From Cucumis sativus (taxonomy: Eukaryota; Streptophyta; Magnoliopsida; Cucurbitales; Cucurbitaceae): DNA of 64,000 nucleotides. The DNA is taken from assembly GCF_000004075.3 (NCBI RefSeq), contig NC_026659.2:21656272-21720271 (forward strand), in the 5' to 3' direction. How positions within the stretch are numbered: the first letter of the stretch is position 1; every line of letters starts with the position of its first letter. Positions 11,009 to 22,140 of this stretch are shown in pieces. Below the pieces are notes generated by a model. The model worked only from the letters and a program-made list of their open reading frames with translations. It was not told the DNA's origin and did no database searches. The position numbers and the translations under genes were made by a program.

Positions 11009-11296
11009 TTATAAACCTTCTCGAAATAAAAATGAAAAAAATAAATGAATAATGCCAAAATTGACGAATTCTTTCTCAAGCCACATTGAAGGGTGAGTTG
11101 TTGCATGCAAGGTAAACTCTAAAAATACTCTTGAAATTACACTTTTTTTCGAAATTTTCACTTTTGATCTTCTTTCTCTCTCGACCATGTTCTCATGCAA
11201 GCCTTCACCTTTGGTCTCTACCACAAGGTTAGAAAAATGGAACATACAAAGAAAAAGGAAGAAAATGTTTATTAAAATTCTAATAGCATGCAACAA
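11009..11296 (-). CDS. Hypothetical small secreted-type protein (95 residues), doubtful
   Basis: This is a single open frame with an N-terminus that looks like a signal peptide: a MLHAIRIL start, the hydrophobic core IFFLFLCMF, and a possible cleavage site before ETKGEG. A charged segment follows (ERERRSKVKISKK), and Cys residues are absent after the leader. I do not recognise a peptide-hormone family in the C-terminus. The frame could be chance in AT-rich DNA, although the leader is better organised than in most chance frames here. No promoter or splice evidence was found. Confidence 0.18.
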   Translation of the reverse strand: MLHAIRILINIFFLFLCMFHFSNLVVETKGEGLHENMVERERRSKVKISKKSVISRVFLEFTLHATTHPSMWLEKEFVNFGIIHLFFSFLFREGL

Positions 11297-11389
11297 TACA
11301 TAAATGAATACTCAAATATTTATTGAGAAATGTAGATGATTACAAATACAGATTCAATAATTACTTTCAAATTGTTGTAAACCCTAAAC

Positions 11390-11910
11390 CCTATATAAAA
11401 GGTAGACAAGAACATAAGAAATGAAAAAAGTTAAAAGAGAAGGAAAAAACATGATTTGATTTCTTTTTCACCCTTAGTATTTTGTTGTAACTTATGAACA
11501 TGAATGAAGCAAAAGGGATATTTATATCCAAAGATTTGAAAATGAAAATTTTGAAAGGTTAAAATAGATACAAAAGAGTTACTATGAGAAGAGAATGTAA
11601 ATTGTCAGGAGAAATGAGACAATAATTACAATAATTAATTTTAAATTGAAAAATAAAGTTGAAATAAAAAAGAAGAATTTGAAAGATTGAAATAGATAGA
11701 AAGGAGTTAATACGAGAATAGTTTGAAAAAATGAGAATAGTTACAATAATTAAATTCAAATTAAAATACAAGGTTAAAAGGTAAATTACAATAAAACCAA
11801 AATAGGAAATAAATAAATGAAATAAAAGAAAGGACAAATTGGAAACAAAAAAGTTTCTTCACTTCCGTCCTTTTATTTTATACTAGTAAACAACGTGTAC
11901 AATGCATGTG
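11390..11910. repeat. Direct repeat, copy 1 (partner 12950-13480)
   Basis: Shared order of blocks with the partner: a TTTGATTTCTT(C/T)TTCACCCTTA block, then TTTTRTTSTRACTTRTGAAC, then GGGATATTTATATCCAAAGATTTG, a stretch of TGAAAGA-type purine-rich DNA, and an end with CTTCACTTCC..TCCTT and ACTAGT. The end ACTAGTAAACAACGTG followed by a CATG-containing motif slightly recalls Helitron termini, but no hairpin was established. The repeat is non-coding. Confidence 0.5.
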
Positions 11911-12524
11911 AAAATCACACCGGAAACAAAATATAATTTTAACTTAACTTTTTGAAATTGGAATAGTCATTTCAATATTTTCATATTTATATATCATTTT
12001 TATATTCACATCATAATAGGTGAAAAATGAATTTATTCAGACAATGTCGTCATCCTTCGAATATATTTTTTAATTTGATTTATTTGCATAATTCAAATTT
12101 TATTTCTTAACATCTTAAGTTTTCATGTTGCAAACTTAACCATATAATCTAGATATATCTAAATAAAGTGGAATATAGAAAGGTTGTTAGTTGTGTAATA
12201 ACATATAGCATTATGTAATATCAGTTATGGAAAATGAAAAAGTTTCATTATGGTCTTAATAACATAAAATATTAACTAATATCAGTTATGAGATCAAAGT
12301 TTTTTTTTTTAAAATAAGGAGATGAAAAGTTAAACAAGTGTAAAAATGACAATAAACGTTAAATATTTATGAATGATAAAAATTGCCACTAAAGCAAGAC
12401 TAAATTTTTTTTAATGAAAGGGTAAAATATCCACCAAATCACATTTCTTTTGAAATTAGGAAATTATAATGTGAAATCATAATTTTTTTTAATGATGTTG
12501 TAGGTAAAAAATTAAGAAATTTTT

Positions 12525-12680
12525 TTAAAGTAGTAGATTTTATCAAATATTTATAACCTATAGCAAGTTTTATCACTGATAATCATTGATATGTTATAGT
12601 GATAGAATTCAAAATTATGCTATAACTTGTAAATATTTTAATTTATTTTGCTATTTTTAAAAATGTCTCAAAAACTAATT
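12525..12680. mobile_element. Short palindromic element of the 'TATCACTGATA' family
   Basis: Carries TTTTATCACTGATAATCATTG and, further on, TTATAGTGATAGAATTC between ends that read ATAACCTATAGCAAG and the complementary GCTATAACTTG. It is similar in layout to the palindrome at 62210-62465. Such small foldback elements are miniature transposons. The boundaries are approximate. Confidence 0.4.
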
Positions 12681-12949
12681 AAGGAAAGACTTTAATATTT
12701 CTTATTTACACATTTTATTACCTTATTTATACTTAATAAATTCCAACAATAATATTTACGTTGTTTTAACAAAATTAAAATATAAGTCACTCAACCATTT
12801 TAAAACATGAGCAAGGTTCTCCTGGTAATATTAAAAAATTATTCCCAATATTACATAATTTAAACATAAAGAGTATAGACATATGTACATGTCAATCATA
12901 AAGTTGGTGGTTCAAGTTTCTCCAACCTATGTTGTGTACTAAAAAGAAA

Positions 12950-13480
12950 CCTATAAATGAAAGAGTAAACACAAACATATTTCTATACAAAAAAGTAGAC
13001 AACAAAGTAAAAAGAAAAAAAAATAGAAGAGAATAGAAAATCCTGAATTTGATTTCTTCTTCACCCTTAACATTTTATTCTGACTTGTGAACCATAATGA
13101 AAAAATAAAGGAGATATTTATAACCAAGATTTGAGAAAGAAGAAGCTAAATGATTGAAAGAGATAGAGAATGTGAATAGTTAGGACATAGAAAATTAAGG
13201 AAGAGGGGAATGTGAATAAATTTGGATAAAATTAAATGAAATAATTAATTGGAGTGAAAATTTTCAAATTTTAAAAAAATTATAATAAGGAGATGAAAAG
13301 TTTTAAAAATATCATTTCCACCCAAAAGCAATCAATAAAAGTTATAATGAAAATAACACATGTATTAAATCTATGCCAAAAACTAAAAAAAAAGTTATAA
13401 TGAAAGACTAAAGTGGGATTTAAAAATTTCTCCACTTCCATCCCTTATATATACTACTAGTTGGTAACATATGCACGTTA
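12950..13480. repeat. Direct repeat, copy 2 (partner 11390-11910)
   Basis: Same block order as the first copy: TTGATTTCTTCTTCACCCTTA at about 13050, ACTTGTGAACC, GGAGATATTTATAACCAAG, and the end TCCACTTCCATCC..ACTACTAGT. The two copies are about 1.56 kb apart in the same orientation. They could be the ends of one decayed element or two insertions of one family. No coding sequence lies between them. Confidence 0.5.
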
Positions 13481-14440
13481 ATTATTTATCCTTTTAATTA
13501 AATAAAAACGGTGTAATTAATTACACAAATAATATGATGTTATATTTATTTAATCATGATTTTTGAAAATACATTTTTCATCTTCATTTCTGAAGGATCT
13601 TTTACTCAATACTTGTTATAGTATTGGAGATATATAAATCGAATGAACTAGATATAAAGAATTTGATAGTATAACTATCAAACAATTCATTCAATCAAAT
13701 TGGTAGATTGGAATGAAATAAAAAGATATAAAGAATAATTTGATATTCTCCTCCCTAATTTTCTTATTTTCTGTCTTTGTTTTATGATTTTCGTTCAAAT
13801 TTTAATTAAATCGAATAGAAAAATTATGATTATAACCAAATCACATAGTTTAGAGTACTACGTGAAGACAACAAAAATGAAAGATGTATTTGAGTGTGCA
13901 CAGATCGAGTAGATATGTTTTCAAGTCTCACATCTTTCATTTTTATGGTACTTTTTTATGAGTGAATAAAAAGATAGGTTTGCATATTTTGATCACTAAC
14001 AAACTCATATTAATATTATTTTGATGCATCTAAAATTATATTAATATATACTTGTCCATCTTTAACAAAATCTTAAATTCAAAATGATTTTTACGATTTT
14101 CTCATGAAAAATTTAATCGTAAATTGAGAATTATTTTGGGACTCATAATCCTTATTTGGTATTTACAACTCATAATCAATATTTTATTTCCAATGAGGAT
14201 GTGTCGGATGTCAAAATGATTAACATATAAACAACATTTTAGTTAAAAATTTAACACCATTCTACTGAAAAAACAGATATTAGCAACTACAAATACGAGA
14301 AGAATTACATTTCATACAGAGAAAAAAAAAAAAAAAGAACTACGTAGAAAAATACCAAAGCTTCAAAAACTTAAATCGAAACAGAAATGGCAATTACAAT
14401 ACACATCACCATAAGCTTGAACCTGAGGAAGAAGAAAAAA
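13481..14440. other. Intergenic DNA and HSP70 3' region
   Basis: AT-rich DNA without an open frame. The last 100-150 bp before 14445 will hold the 3' untranslated region of the minus-strand HSP70 gene. A 17-base run broken only at its end (A16, then G) lies near 14321-14337. Confidence 0.5.
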
Positions 14441-14444
14441 ATGT

Positions 14445-16779
14445 TTAATCCACTTCTTCAATCTTAGGACCAGCGCCACTACCACCAGAAGGAGGAGCAT
14501 CATCATTCATGGCAGCACCGCCCATATCGGCACCGCCCTGATACATCTTGGCTATGATGGGGTTGCAAATTGACTCCAGTTCCTTCATCTTGTCTTCAAA
14601 TTCATCCGATTCAGCCAGCTGATTGCTATCTAGCCACTGAATTGCTTGTTCAACTGCATCTTCAATCTTCTTCTTATCAGCCGGAGCAAGCTTACCGCCA
14701 ATCTTTTCATCTCTGATTGTGTTCCTCATATTGTAAGCATAGTTTTCCAAAGCATTCTTGGATTCAACTTTCTTCTTGTGTTCTTCGTCCTCTGCCTTGA
14801 ATTTCTCTGCTTCTTGAACCAGTTTCTCTATCTCTTCCTTCGACAACCTTCCTTTGTCGTTGGTAATTGTGATCTTGTTCTTTTGTCCGGTGGTTTTATC
14901 CTCGGCCGATACGTTAAGGATACCGTTTGCGTCGATGTCGAAGCAAACAGTGATTTGAGGAACGCCTCTAGGAGCTGGAGGAATGCCTGAAAGTTCAAAC
15001 TTACCCAACAAGTTGTTGTCTTTTGTTCTTGTTCTTTCTCCCTCGTAGACTTGGATAAGAACACCAGGTTGGTTGTCTGAGTAGGTAGAGAAAACTTGCT
15101 CTTTCTTCGTCGGGATCGTCGTGTTCCTCGGAATCAAAACCGTCATTACACCTCCTGCAGTTTCTAAACCAAGGGATAGAGGAGTAACATCCAAAAGAAG
15201 AAGGTCTTGCACTTTCTCGTTTCCTTCACCACTCAAGATGGCGGCTTGAACAGCAGCTCCATAAGCAACTGCCTCATCAGGGTTGATACTCTTGCAAAGC
15301 TCCTTGCCATTGAAGAAATCTTGCAATAGCTGTTGTACCTTTGGGATTCTTGTAGATCCACCTACAAGAACAACATCATGGACGGAGCTTTTGTCCATCT
15401 TTGCATCTCTCAAACATTTCTCAACTGGCTCCATACACTTTCGGAAGAGATCCATGTTGAGTTCTTCGAATCTAGCACGAGTAATTGTTGTGTAGAAATC
15501 GATTCCTTCGTATAAAGAATCGATTTCGATTGTTGTTTGGGCAGTAGATGAAAGGGTTCTCTTGGCTCTTTCACAAGCAGTTCTCAATCTCCTGAGGGCC
15601 CTTGGATTTCCACTGATGTCTTTCTTATGCTTCCTCTTGAATTCCTGAACGAAATGGTTAACTAATCTGTTGTCGAAATCCTCACCGCCGAGATGGGTGT
15701 CACCGGCGGTTGCCTTCACCTCGAAAATTCCTTCCTCGATTGTGAGGAGAGAGACATCAAATGTTCCTCCACCCAGATCGAAAATCAGAACATTCTTCTC
15801 GCCAACGCTGGTCGCCTTTTTGTCGAGTCCATAAGCAATGGCTGCAGCTGTAGGCTCGTTGATGATACGCATAACATTAAGACCGGCGATGACTCCAGCG
15901 TCCTTGGTGGCTTGACGTTGAGAGTCATTGAAGTAAGCAGGAACGGTGACAACGGCGTTCTTCACGGAGGAACCAAGGTAAGCTTCTGCAATCTCACGCA
16001 TTTTAGTAAGGACCATGGAGGAGATTTCCTCAGCTGCAAATTGCTTCTCTTCTCCTTTGTAATTGACGACGATCATAGGCTTGTCCCCTGGACCGGGGAT
16101 CACCTTGAATGGCCATAATTTCATATCGCTCTGAACCGAAGGATCGGAGAATCTCCTACCAATCAACCTCTTCGCATCTATGGATCGTAAACAAAAACAA
16201 CAATTTAGCGTCTTGTAAACAGAACACAATGACACGAACAAAAACGTCGTCCACAGATAATTAGAATACAGCAGTCTAGAAGACACAATACATTGATACG
16301 AATAACGACGATTAACTCGGCTAGAATGCGACATAATTCCAGAGGCAGTCAATAGTTCGAGGATTAAACCACAAATATTGGAGCACAAATTCAGAATCGT
16401 ACAGTAATTTCTAGTTATCCAAGTACTCATAATTGTAATTCATATTACCGATTCGGAAAGACGCAAGAAAAAAAGGAAAGGATTAAGTTAAAAGACAAAG
16501 GAGATAAAACAACGAACACAAGAAAGAAGAGGAGAACACAGAAAAAGTAGAAAGAATTTACATACCAAAGACGGTGTTGAGAGGATTCATAGCGACTTGA
16601 TTCTTGGCAGCATCACCGATGAGACGTTCAGTATCAGTGAAAGCAACATAAGAGGGCGTGGTCCGATTACCTTGATCATTGGCAATAATCTCAACACGAT
16701 CATGTTGCCAAACTCCAACACAAGAGTAAGTGGTACCGAGATCGATACCGATGGCCGGACCTTCTCCCTTTCCCGCCAT
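14445..16779 (-). CDS. HSP70: Cytosolic heat shock protein 70 (HSP70/HSC70)
   Basis: Two exons on the minus strand: 16779-16566 and 16177-14445, with a 388-bp GT..AG intron splitting the codon of Asp72. The product is 648 residues, the usual length for plant cytosolic HSP70. It is an ATP-driven chaperone of cytosol and nucleus. Signatures: IDLGTTYS at 12-19, [14 protein letters not shown] at about 200, [15 protein letters not shown] at about 340, a substrate-binding domain with [14 protein letters not shown], a helical lid, a GGAGP-type Gly-rich tail and a C-terminal EEVD that binds TPR co-chaperones. The early intron position is the one known from plant HSC70 genes. The start is fixed by [15 protein letters not shown]. 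The intron happens to be open in the frame of exon 2 back to 16430, but exon 1 read into the intron stops after two codons. The upstream region has heat shock elements. Confidence 0.97.
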
Positions 16780-16910
16780 TAATGAATTACAAAGAAAGCA
16801 AAGGTGAAGATGGAGTAAGAGAAATTGAGGGAAGAAGAAAGGAATTGATTGATGGTTGGAATGAAATGGTTAGAACAAAATATTGCGAGAAAATAGAGAA
16901 AGGTGATAAG

Positions 16911-16996
16911 GAATATATAGGGAGTTTAGAGAAATGGGAAGAGAGGAGAGAGCGTCTGGAGAGTTCTAGGAAGAACTACGTCTAGAAGGTTCTGTT
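16911..16996 (-). promoter_or_regulatory. HSP70 promoter: TATA box and heat shock elements
   Basis: On the minus strand a TATA box CTATATATTC lies at 16911-16920, about 130 bp before the ATG. Upstream of it, CAGAACCTTCTAGA (16981-16994) gives two perfect inverted units and most of a third of the GAAnnTTC heat shock element. GTTCTTCCTAGAAC (16963-16976) adds an imperfect palindromic cluster. HSF trimers bind such arrays, so this gene is probably heat-inducible. Confidence 0.8.
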
Positions 16997-17042
16997 AAAA
17001 GTAAAACGGAAAAAAACAGTATCGGGATTGTTCAATCGGTGT

Positions 17043-17060
17043 ATGACGTTTGTGCGTCAT
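17043..17060. promoter_or_regulatory. Inverted pair of TGACG motifs
   Basis: ATGACGTTTGTGCGTCAT contains ATGACG and its exact inverse CGTCAT six bases apart, about 265-280 bp upstream of the HSP70 ATG. TGACG is the core bound by TGA-class bZIP factors. Function here is inferred only. Confidence 0.45.
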
Positions 17061-17344
17061 TATTTCCCCAATGAGTTTCTTCGCAATTTTGTTTTTTCTT
17101 CTTTTAATTAATAATTCTTTTTTCTTTTTTTGGGTTCAATTATACCAAAATGTTTAGAAGATTATGGGCTGCTTCCACTGTATTGTTACACACTTTGGTA
17201 AACATGTTATTAACACGAACTCTAGTCGTTCATTACTCAAAGCAGGTCCTAATGATATGTCAGTTTTTTCTTCCTCGTTATAATTAATAAAATAATTATT
17301 ATCTTTTATATTTGATGTATATTATCCTAATATAATTATAATAT

Positions 17345-17575
17345 TTTATTATAGTATTGCTATATCATGATCTTGCAAAACTACAATTTACGGTTCTTCA
17401 TATTAAAGATAACAATTATTTGTCATGGATTCTTAATGCTGAAATGCATCTCGAAAATACCATTAAAGAAAAAAACGAAAGTCATACTTTTTTCTTCGTC
17501 ATTACATTCATGAGGATTTTAAGTCAAAATATTTATCAATAAAAGATCCTCATACATTGTGAAGTAAATTGAAAA
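17345..17575 (+). pseudogene. Ty1/copia gag fragment (UBN2 type)
   Basis: An open stretch of about 60 codons reads LAKLQFTVLHI then NNYLSWILNAEMHLE and NTIKEKNES. This resembles the start of a copia gag family whose members read NNYLSWVLDAEIHL. The frame then breaks, with EYLTIKDP-like residues visible near 17530-17550. It is a separate, older fragment lying just upstream of the larger copia remnant. Confidence 0.65.
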
Positions 17576-17619
17576 TTAGTTCATCTTCACCAAGCTTCAA
17601 TGTGATGGTGTTGTTCCAG

Positions 17620-18165
17620 GTGGTGATTGTTGAGGGTGCTTACCTATACAAATAAAAGAAAATGGTTTTTAGTTGCTCCTATTTCCTTTTTATTTATATG
17701 ATTAAATGGGTTAGTCTTATATTTTATTTTAACTTAGCCAGAAGATTTGTTGTTTTAGGTGGTTTGGATTTGGGTTAATTTTCTAGAGTTGGTTTATGTT
17801 GTTATTGGCCATTATGTGCGAGTATGTAGCTTTGATGTTTAATGGTGAAAAAAAAAAAAACTAGGCCTTCCAATCTGATTGCAATGCTGATTAAGACAAA
17901 CCGGATGTATCTCTAATTTCGGTGATCAAGGGAATGTTTTATAGTTAAAGCTACTTTAGACGTCTAATTCAAGGGGAGCATACCCTAGTGTACATGAGAC
18001 AAGTTTAGTTTAGTGTAGAACACTCAAATGATATAGTATTAGATTGACTGTGTACAACATTATTCTATTATTATTTTTGTTGTCTATTATCATGTTGTTT
18101 ACTTCAGTTATTAGCCTAATCGTTATCTAAAACCATTAAGTTAATTATGCGCGTTTCTTTTCATT
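17620..18165 (+). mobile_element. Probable 5' LTR of the copia remnant
   Basis: The sequence from TGTTGAGGGTGC to the base before the primer-binding site at 18166 sits where a 5' LTR should be. It is non-coding. The left edge is guessed from a TG start, and no matching 3' LTR was found, so the limits are soft. Confidence 0.4.
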
Positions 18166-18177
18166 TGGTATCAGAAT
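18166..18177 (+). other. Primer-binding site, initiator-Met tRNA type
   Basis: TGGTATCAGAAT matches the common plant LTR-retrotransposon primer site TGGTATCAGAGC with changes in the last bases. It lies 30 bp before the ATG that opens the gag reading frame. Confidence 0.75.
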
Positions 18178-18194
18178 GTGGTTTTGTGCGTTGA

Positions 18195-21100
18195 GTTATG
18201 GACATTATTAGTGAAGGTAGCCCTAATACTAGGCCTTCAGTTTTTGATTGATCAAATTATGCTTATTGGAATGCTAGAATGATAGATTTTTTCTAAAATC
18301 TATTGACAGCAAAAGCTAGAAGGCAGTGGTCACTGGGTGGGAGCATCCCACCATAACTAATGTTGATGGAAAAGTCTTGGCTAAACCAGAACTATCTTGG
18401 AGTAAATGCCGAGGATGAAGCCTCTCTAAAAATTTTCAAGCATTATATTAAATGTAATTTTCAATGGTATCGATCAGAATGTCTTCAAATTAATTAATAC
18501 ATCTACCTCAACCAATGAGGCCTGAAGATTTCTAGAAGTGGCCTCTGAAGGAACGTCTAAAGTAAAGATGTCTCCTCTACAAATTTCAATATCCAAATTT
18601 GAATCACTTAAAATGACTGAGGATGAAGCGATAGCGGAGTACAGTGTGCGAGTTTTAGATATTGCAAATGAATCTTATGCCCTTGGACAAATGATTTTTG
18701 AAGCTAAATTAGTTTAGAAGGTGTTGCGATCTTTACCACAACACGTTAACATGAAAGTTTACTGCCATTGAAGAGGCTAATGATATTGCCACTTTAAAAC
18801 TAGATGAACTATTCAGTTTCTTAAGAACCTTTGAACTTAACCTCAATGACAATGTAGTAGAAGAGGTAAATGAGTAACCTTATATGAAAAAGACATCTCT
18901 AGAAAAATAAAGAACACTTATATGAAGACAATTTAGCTAACTCCATAGCATATTTGACCAAGTAGGTTTCAAAGATTGTTCGCCAGTTTAATAAAGGCTT
19001 AGGGAACTTTGTAGGATAGCATAGCAGGAAATCATAGCAGCTTAAGCTCTTTTAACTTTGAGTCCTATGCTTTTAACAAATGGAGAAAAAATAACAAGAA
19101 TTCTACTGGCAATTCACCAAGAGTTGAGCAAAACTTTAGGTTTCAAGAGTATGGTTGTCTTGGGCATTATCAAGCCAAGTGCCCAAATTTTCTAAAAAAA
19201 AAAAGAAGAGAAGTATGATAGTAACTTTATCAGACGATGAGTCTACTATTGAAAGTAACCGAGTTGAAGATGGTAGGGCTCTGCTTGGATGCACTGTGAG
19301 AAGTGAATTTGACAGATGTGAGTCTTAGCTATTCAGAGAGTAATATTAACAGTACTGATGATAATGTAAAGCAAGAAGTCTCTAACCTTAAGTGCTAACC
19401 ATATATACATGAAATGAGAAAACCAGACAGTTCTGAAATAATAAAAAGACAAGATTTGGTCTTGTTAGAAAATAATCATCATCTATTATCAAGGATTTCT
19501 ATCCTAAAAATGTAATTGAAAGAAGTGCACCTCAATTTCGAGGCCTTAGCTAAATCAGTTAGGATGCTTAGTTATGACACAAGATTTGGATAGTATTATG
19601 AAAGTTGGAAAGATGGGAATAAGATTCTCTAATCAAAGATCAATTTGCATATGATCAAACACTTTGTTTGTTCGAGCTTCATGAAATCAAGATAAGAATC
19701 AAGATAAGAATCAAGATAATGGAGTATCCCCAAAAGTCAATGTCATTAAGCAACAAGTTTTTAAGAAGAATACCAAGAGATGGATTTGTCATTTTTGTTG
19801 TAGACTAGGACACATCCATCTGATCTATTTTTGTTAACATAGGTCCACTACCTATTCTAACAGAATCTCTAATGAAAAATATAGGAAGACTAATTCAATA
19901 CATCAAGGAACTTAATATGTATGGAGAGTAAAAAGGAATGGCAACTACAACGTTGCTTTCACATTCACTCATGCTTTTAGTAAGGAAGACTCGTATTTTA
20001 ATAGTGCATGTTCGCATCATATGACTGAAAATTCTGCTTTCTTTTATGATCTCAAGGAGTGTTCCTCAGAATATGTCACTTTGGAGATGGAGCTAAAAGA
20101 AAAGTTTTTAGTAAGGGCAACATTATCAAACCTGATGTAGCCACATGTTTTTATCCTACATAATTTTTATTCTTAAAAAAATAATAATGGTTATGGTTTT
20201 AATTGTTTAAAAAAATGTAAATTTTTTAATAATAGATTTTTTTTTTTGTCATATCCATAATCAGATTGCTCTTCGTCTAGGTATTCTCTTTACGAATTAT
20301 CAACTTTGGAAAGATAAAAAACCAAATGCGAAATACTTTTCCATATCTTTGGCGCTACATTATGGGAGAGAAATGAGATTCCAAGTTTGATGAAGGTATA
20401 TTCTTAGGTTACTCCACAAGTAGCAGTGCATTTAGGGTCTTTAATAAACGAACAAGAACTATCATGGAATCAACCGATGTGATTATAAATGACTCTTCTG
20501 AAAACATGCATAGTCGACAGGAAGATGATGATATATTTTTTTCCTTGTCTTGAAACCTGCACTCCTAGTATTGAGTGCAATCAGGTTGAAGCTACTCTAG
20601 TTAATAGTTGACATACTAACGTGAGAAAACACTCATAAACAAATGAGACGATTAACAAGCTCTCAGTTGATCTCGTAGTTAATAGTCAAAGGGACATTTC
20701 TTGGATGATGGGTTGACTCTTTCTGGAGCAAATCAAGAGGGAGTCCCTTCTGCTAATGTTCAGAAGAACCATCCTACCATAGAATCATTGGAGAAATTCA
20801 AAGTGAAATTACAACTCGTAAAAAAAAACGTCCAAACTGTGCCAAGATGATTACCAATTTGTGTTATAACTCTTTCATTGAACCCACTAATGTCATGAAT
20901 GCTCTCAAGGATAAACTTTGGATTTTGGCCATGCAAGCAAAATGGATTCAGTTTGAAAGAAATCAAGTCTAGAAATTGGTTCTTAAACCACCTGGAGCAA
21001 ACTTCATCTTCATTTAGTGGATCTTTAAGAATAAAACTAATGAGCATGAGACATCTATTAAAAATAAAGCTTGAATTGTAGTCCAAGGTTACTCCCAAAT

Positions 21101-21815
21101 AGAAGGTGTGGATTTAGGGGAAACTTGTGACCTGGTAGCTAGTTTAGAAGTTATTCATTTGTTACTTGGCTTAGCATGCATTCATAAGATCAAGCTTTTT
21201 CAGATGGATGTCAAGAGCGCGTTCCTAAATAAGTACTTGAGTGAAAAGGTGTTTGTAGCTCAGCGCAAAGGCATAATTGATCCCGCCCATCCACAACACG
21301 TGTACAAGTTGCACAAAGGTCTATATGGGCTCAAGCAAGCTCCTAGAGCCTGGTATGATAAACTGACAGATGGGTTCATTGAACAGATGCAGTCTGAATT
21401 TGAAATGAGTTTGGTTAAAGAGTTGGCCTTCTGCTTGGGCTTTCAAGTTCGAAAGTGCAGCAATGGCATTTTTCAGTCTCAATAGAAATATGCTCGAAAC
21501 ATGATAAAAAAAAAAATCGTTTGAAAAAATTTCAATCTAAGTGCACTTCTACTCCTATGCTAAATCTCAAAAGACCTATCTAGTGAGAGGGTTGATGAAA
21601 GTTTGTATCGAAGCATGATTGCCAGTTTGTTATACTTAATTGATAGTCGTTCGAACATTGTCTATGTTATTGATGTCTGTGTCCATATCAATCTACTTCT
21701 CGTGTGTCTCATCTTCACTCTGTTAAGAGAATTTTGAAATATATCATTGGCACATTTGAGTTCGGTCCGTGGTATTCATTTGATAATAGTTCTACACCGG
21801 TTGGGTACTGTGACA
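18195..21815 (+). pseudogene. Degenerate Ty1/copia gag-pol polyprotein
   Basis: The order of domains is still readable through many stops and frameshifts. Gag starts MDIISEGSPNTRPSVFDW with a NYAYWNARMIDF block (18198-18290) and has KMTEDEAIAEYSVRVLDIAN near 18610. A zinc knuckle near 19150 has lost its first two cysteines (FQEYGCLGHYQAKC). A second knuckle lies near 19780. The protease region near 20000 has the active-site Asp replaced (NSACSHHMT). The integrase core is largely missing at about 20115-20280. The reverse transcriptase runs from about 20880, with FQMDVKSAFLN and VYKLHKGLYGLKQAPRAWYD at 21200-21360. The YVDD block is absent. The tail reads into GTFEFG-like residues near 21750-21770 and ends where an LTR piece begins at about 21815. 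Confidence 0.85.
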
Positions 21816-22140
21816 TTGATGTTTGGTTTTATGTCCTAAAGCTCGTAGATAGTAAATATAATTCATTATATTGATCGATATTTATTACTCAAATGTTATT
21901 ATTATTATTTCAATAAACGTTCTTGATTATATTATTAGCTTTGTCTTAACAACCTAAATCCAATAAGCTAACATCCTAAGTTGTTTGATGAGTTTTAAAT
22001 AGTATGTACAGACATACAATGATCAATGTTCGAGATTAGCTTAAAGGGTCTATAATATAGGAATAAGGCTAGGTACCTTATCCTGATAACACTATGGATA
22101 CCTAATCGCCTGCTCTACTAGGTAGATTTACACATAAAAT
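21815..22140 (+). mobile_element. LTR fragment of the TGTTGGGATT family, plus orientation
   Basis: Starts TGTTTGGTTTTATGTCCTAAA (from 21821) and includes TTATATTATTAGCTTTGTCTTAA, AGTTGTTTGATGAGTTTTAAA and TCTATAATATAGGAATAAGG. The same blocks occur, inverted, at 26720-26975. It interrupts the end of the copia pol remnant. Confidence 0.65.

Noticed and set aside
15693-16118. 141-codon plus-strand open frame opposite HSP70
   Set aside because: Antisense shadow of a strongly codon-constrained gene. No start context and no family resemblance.
16178-16430. N-terminal extension of the long HSP70 frame (about 85 residues before AKRLIG)
   Set aside because: It is intron sequence. Splicing 16566 to 16177 restores the conserved HSP70 N-terminus, with the intron in the position known for plant HSC70 genes.
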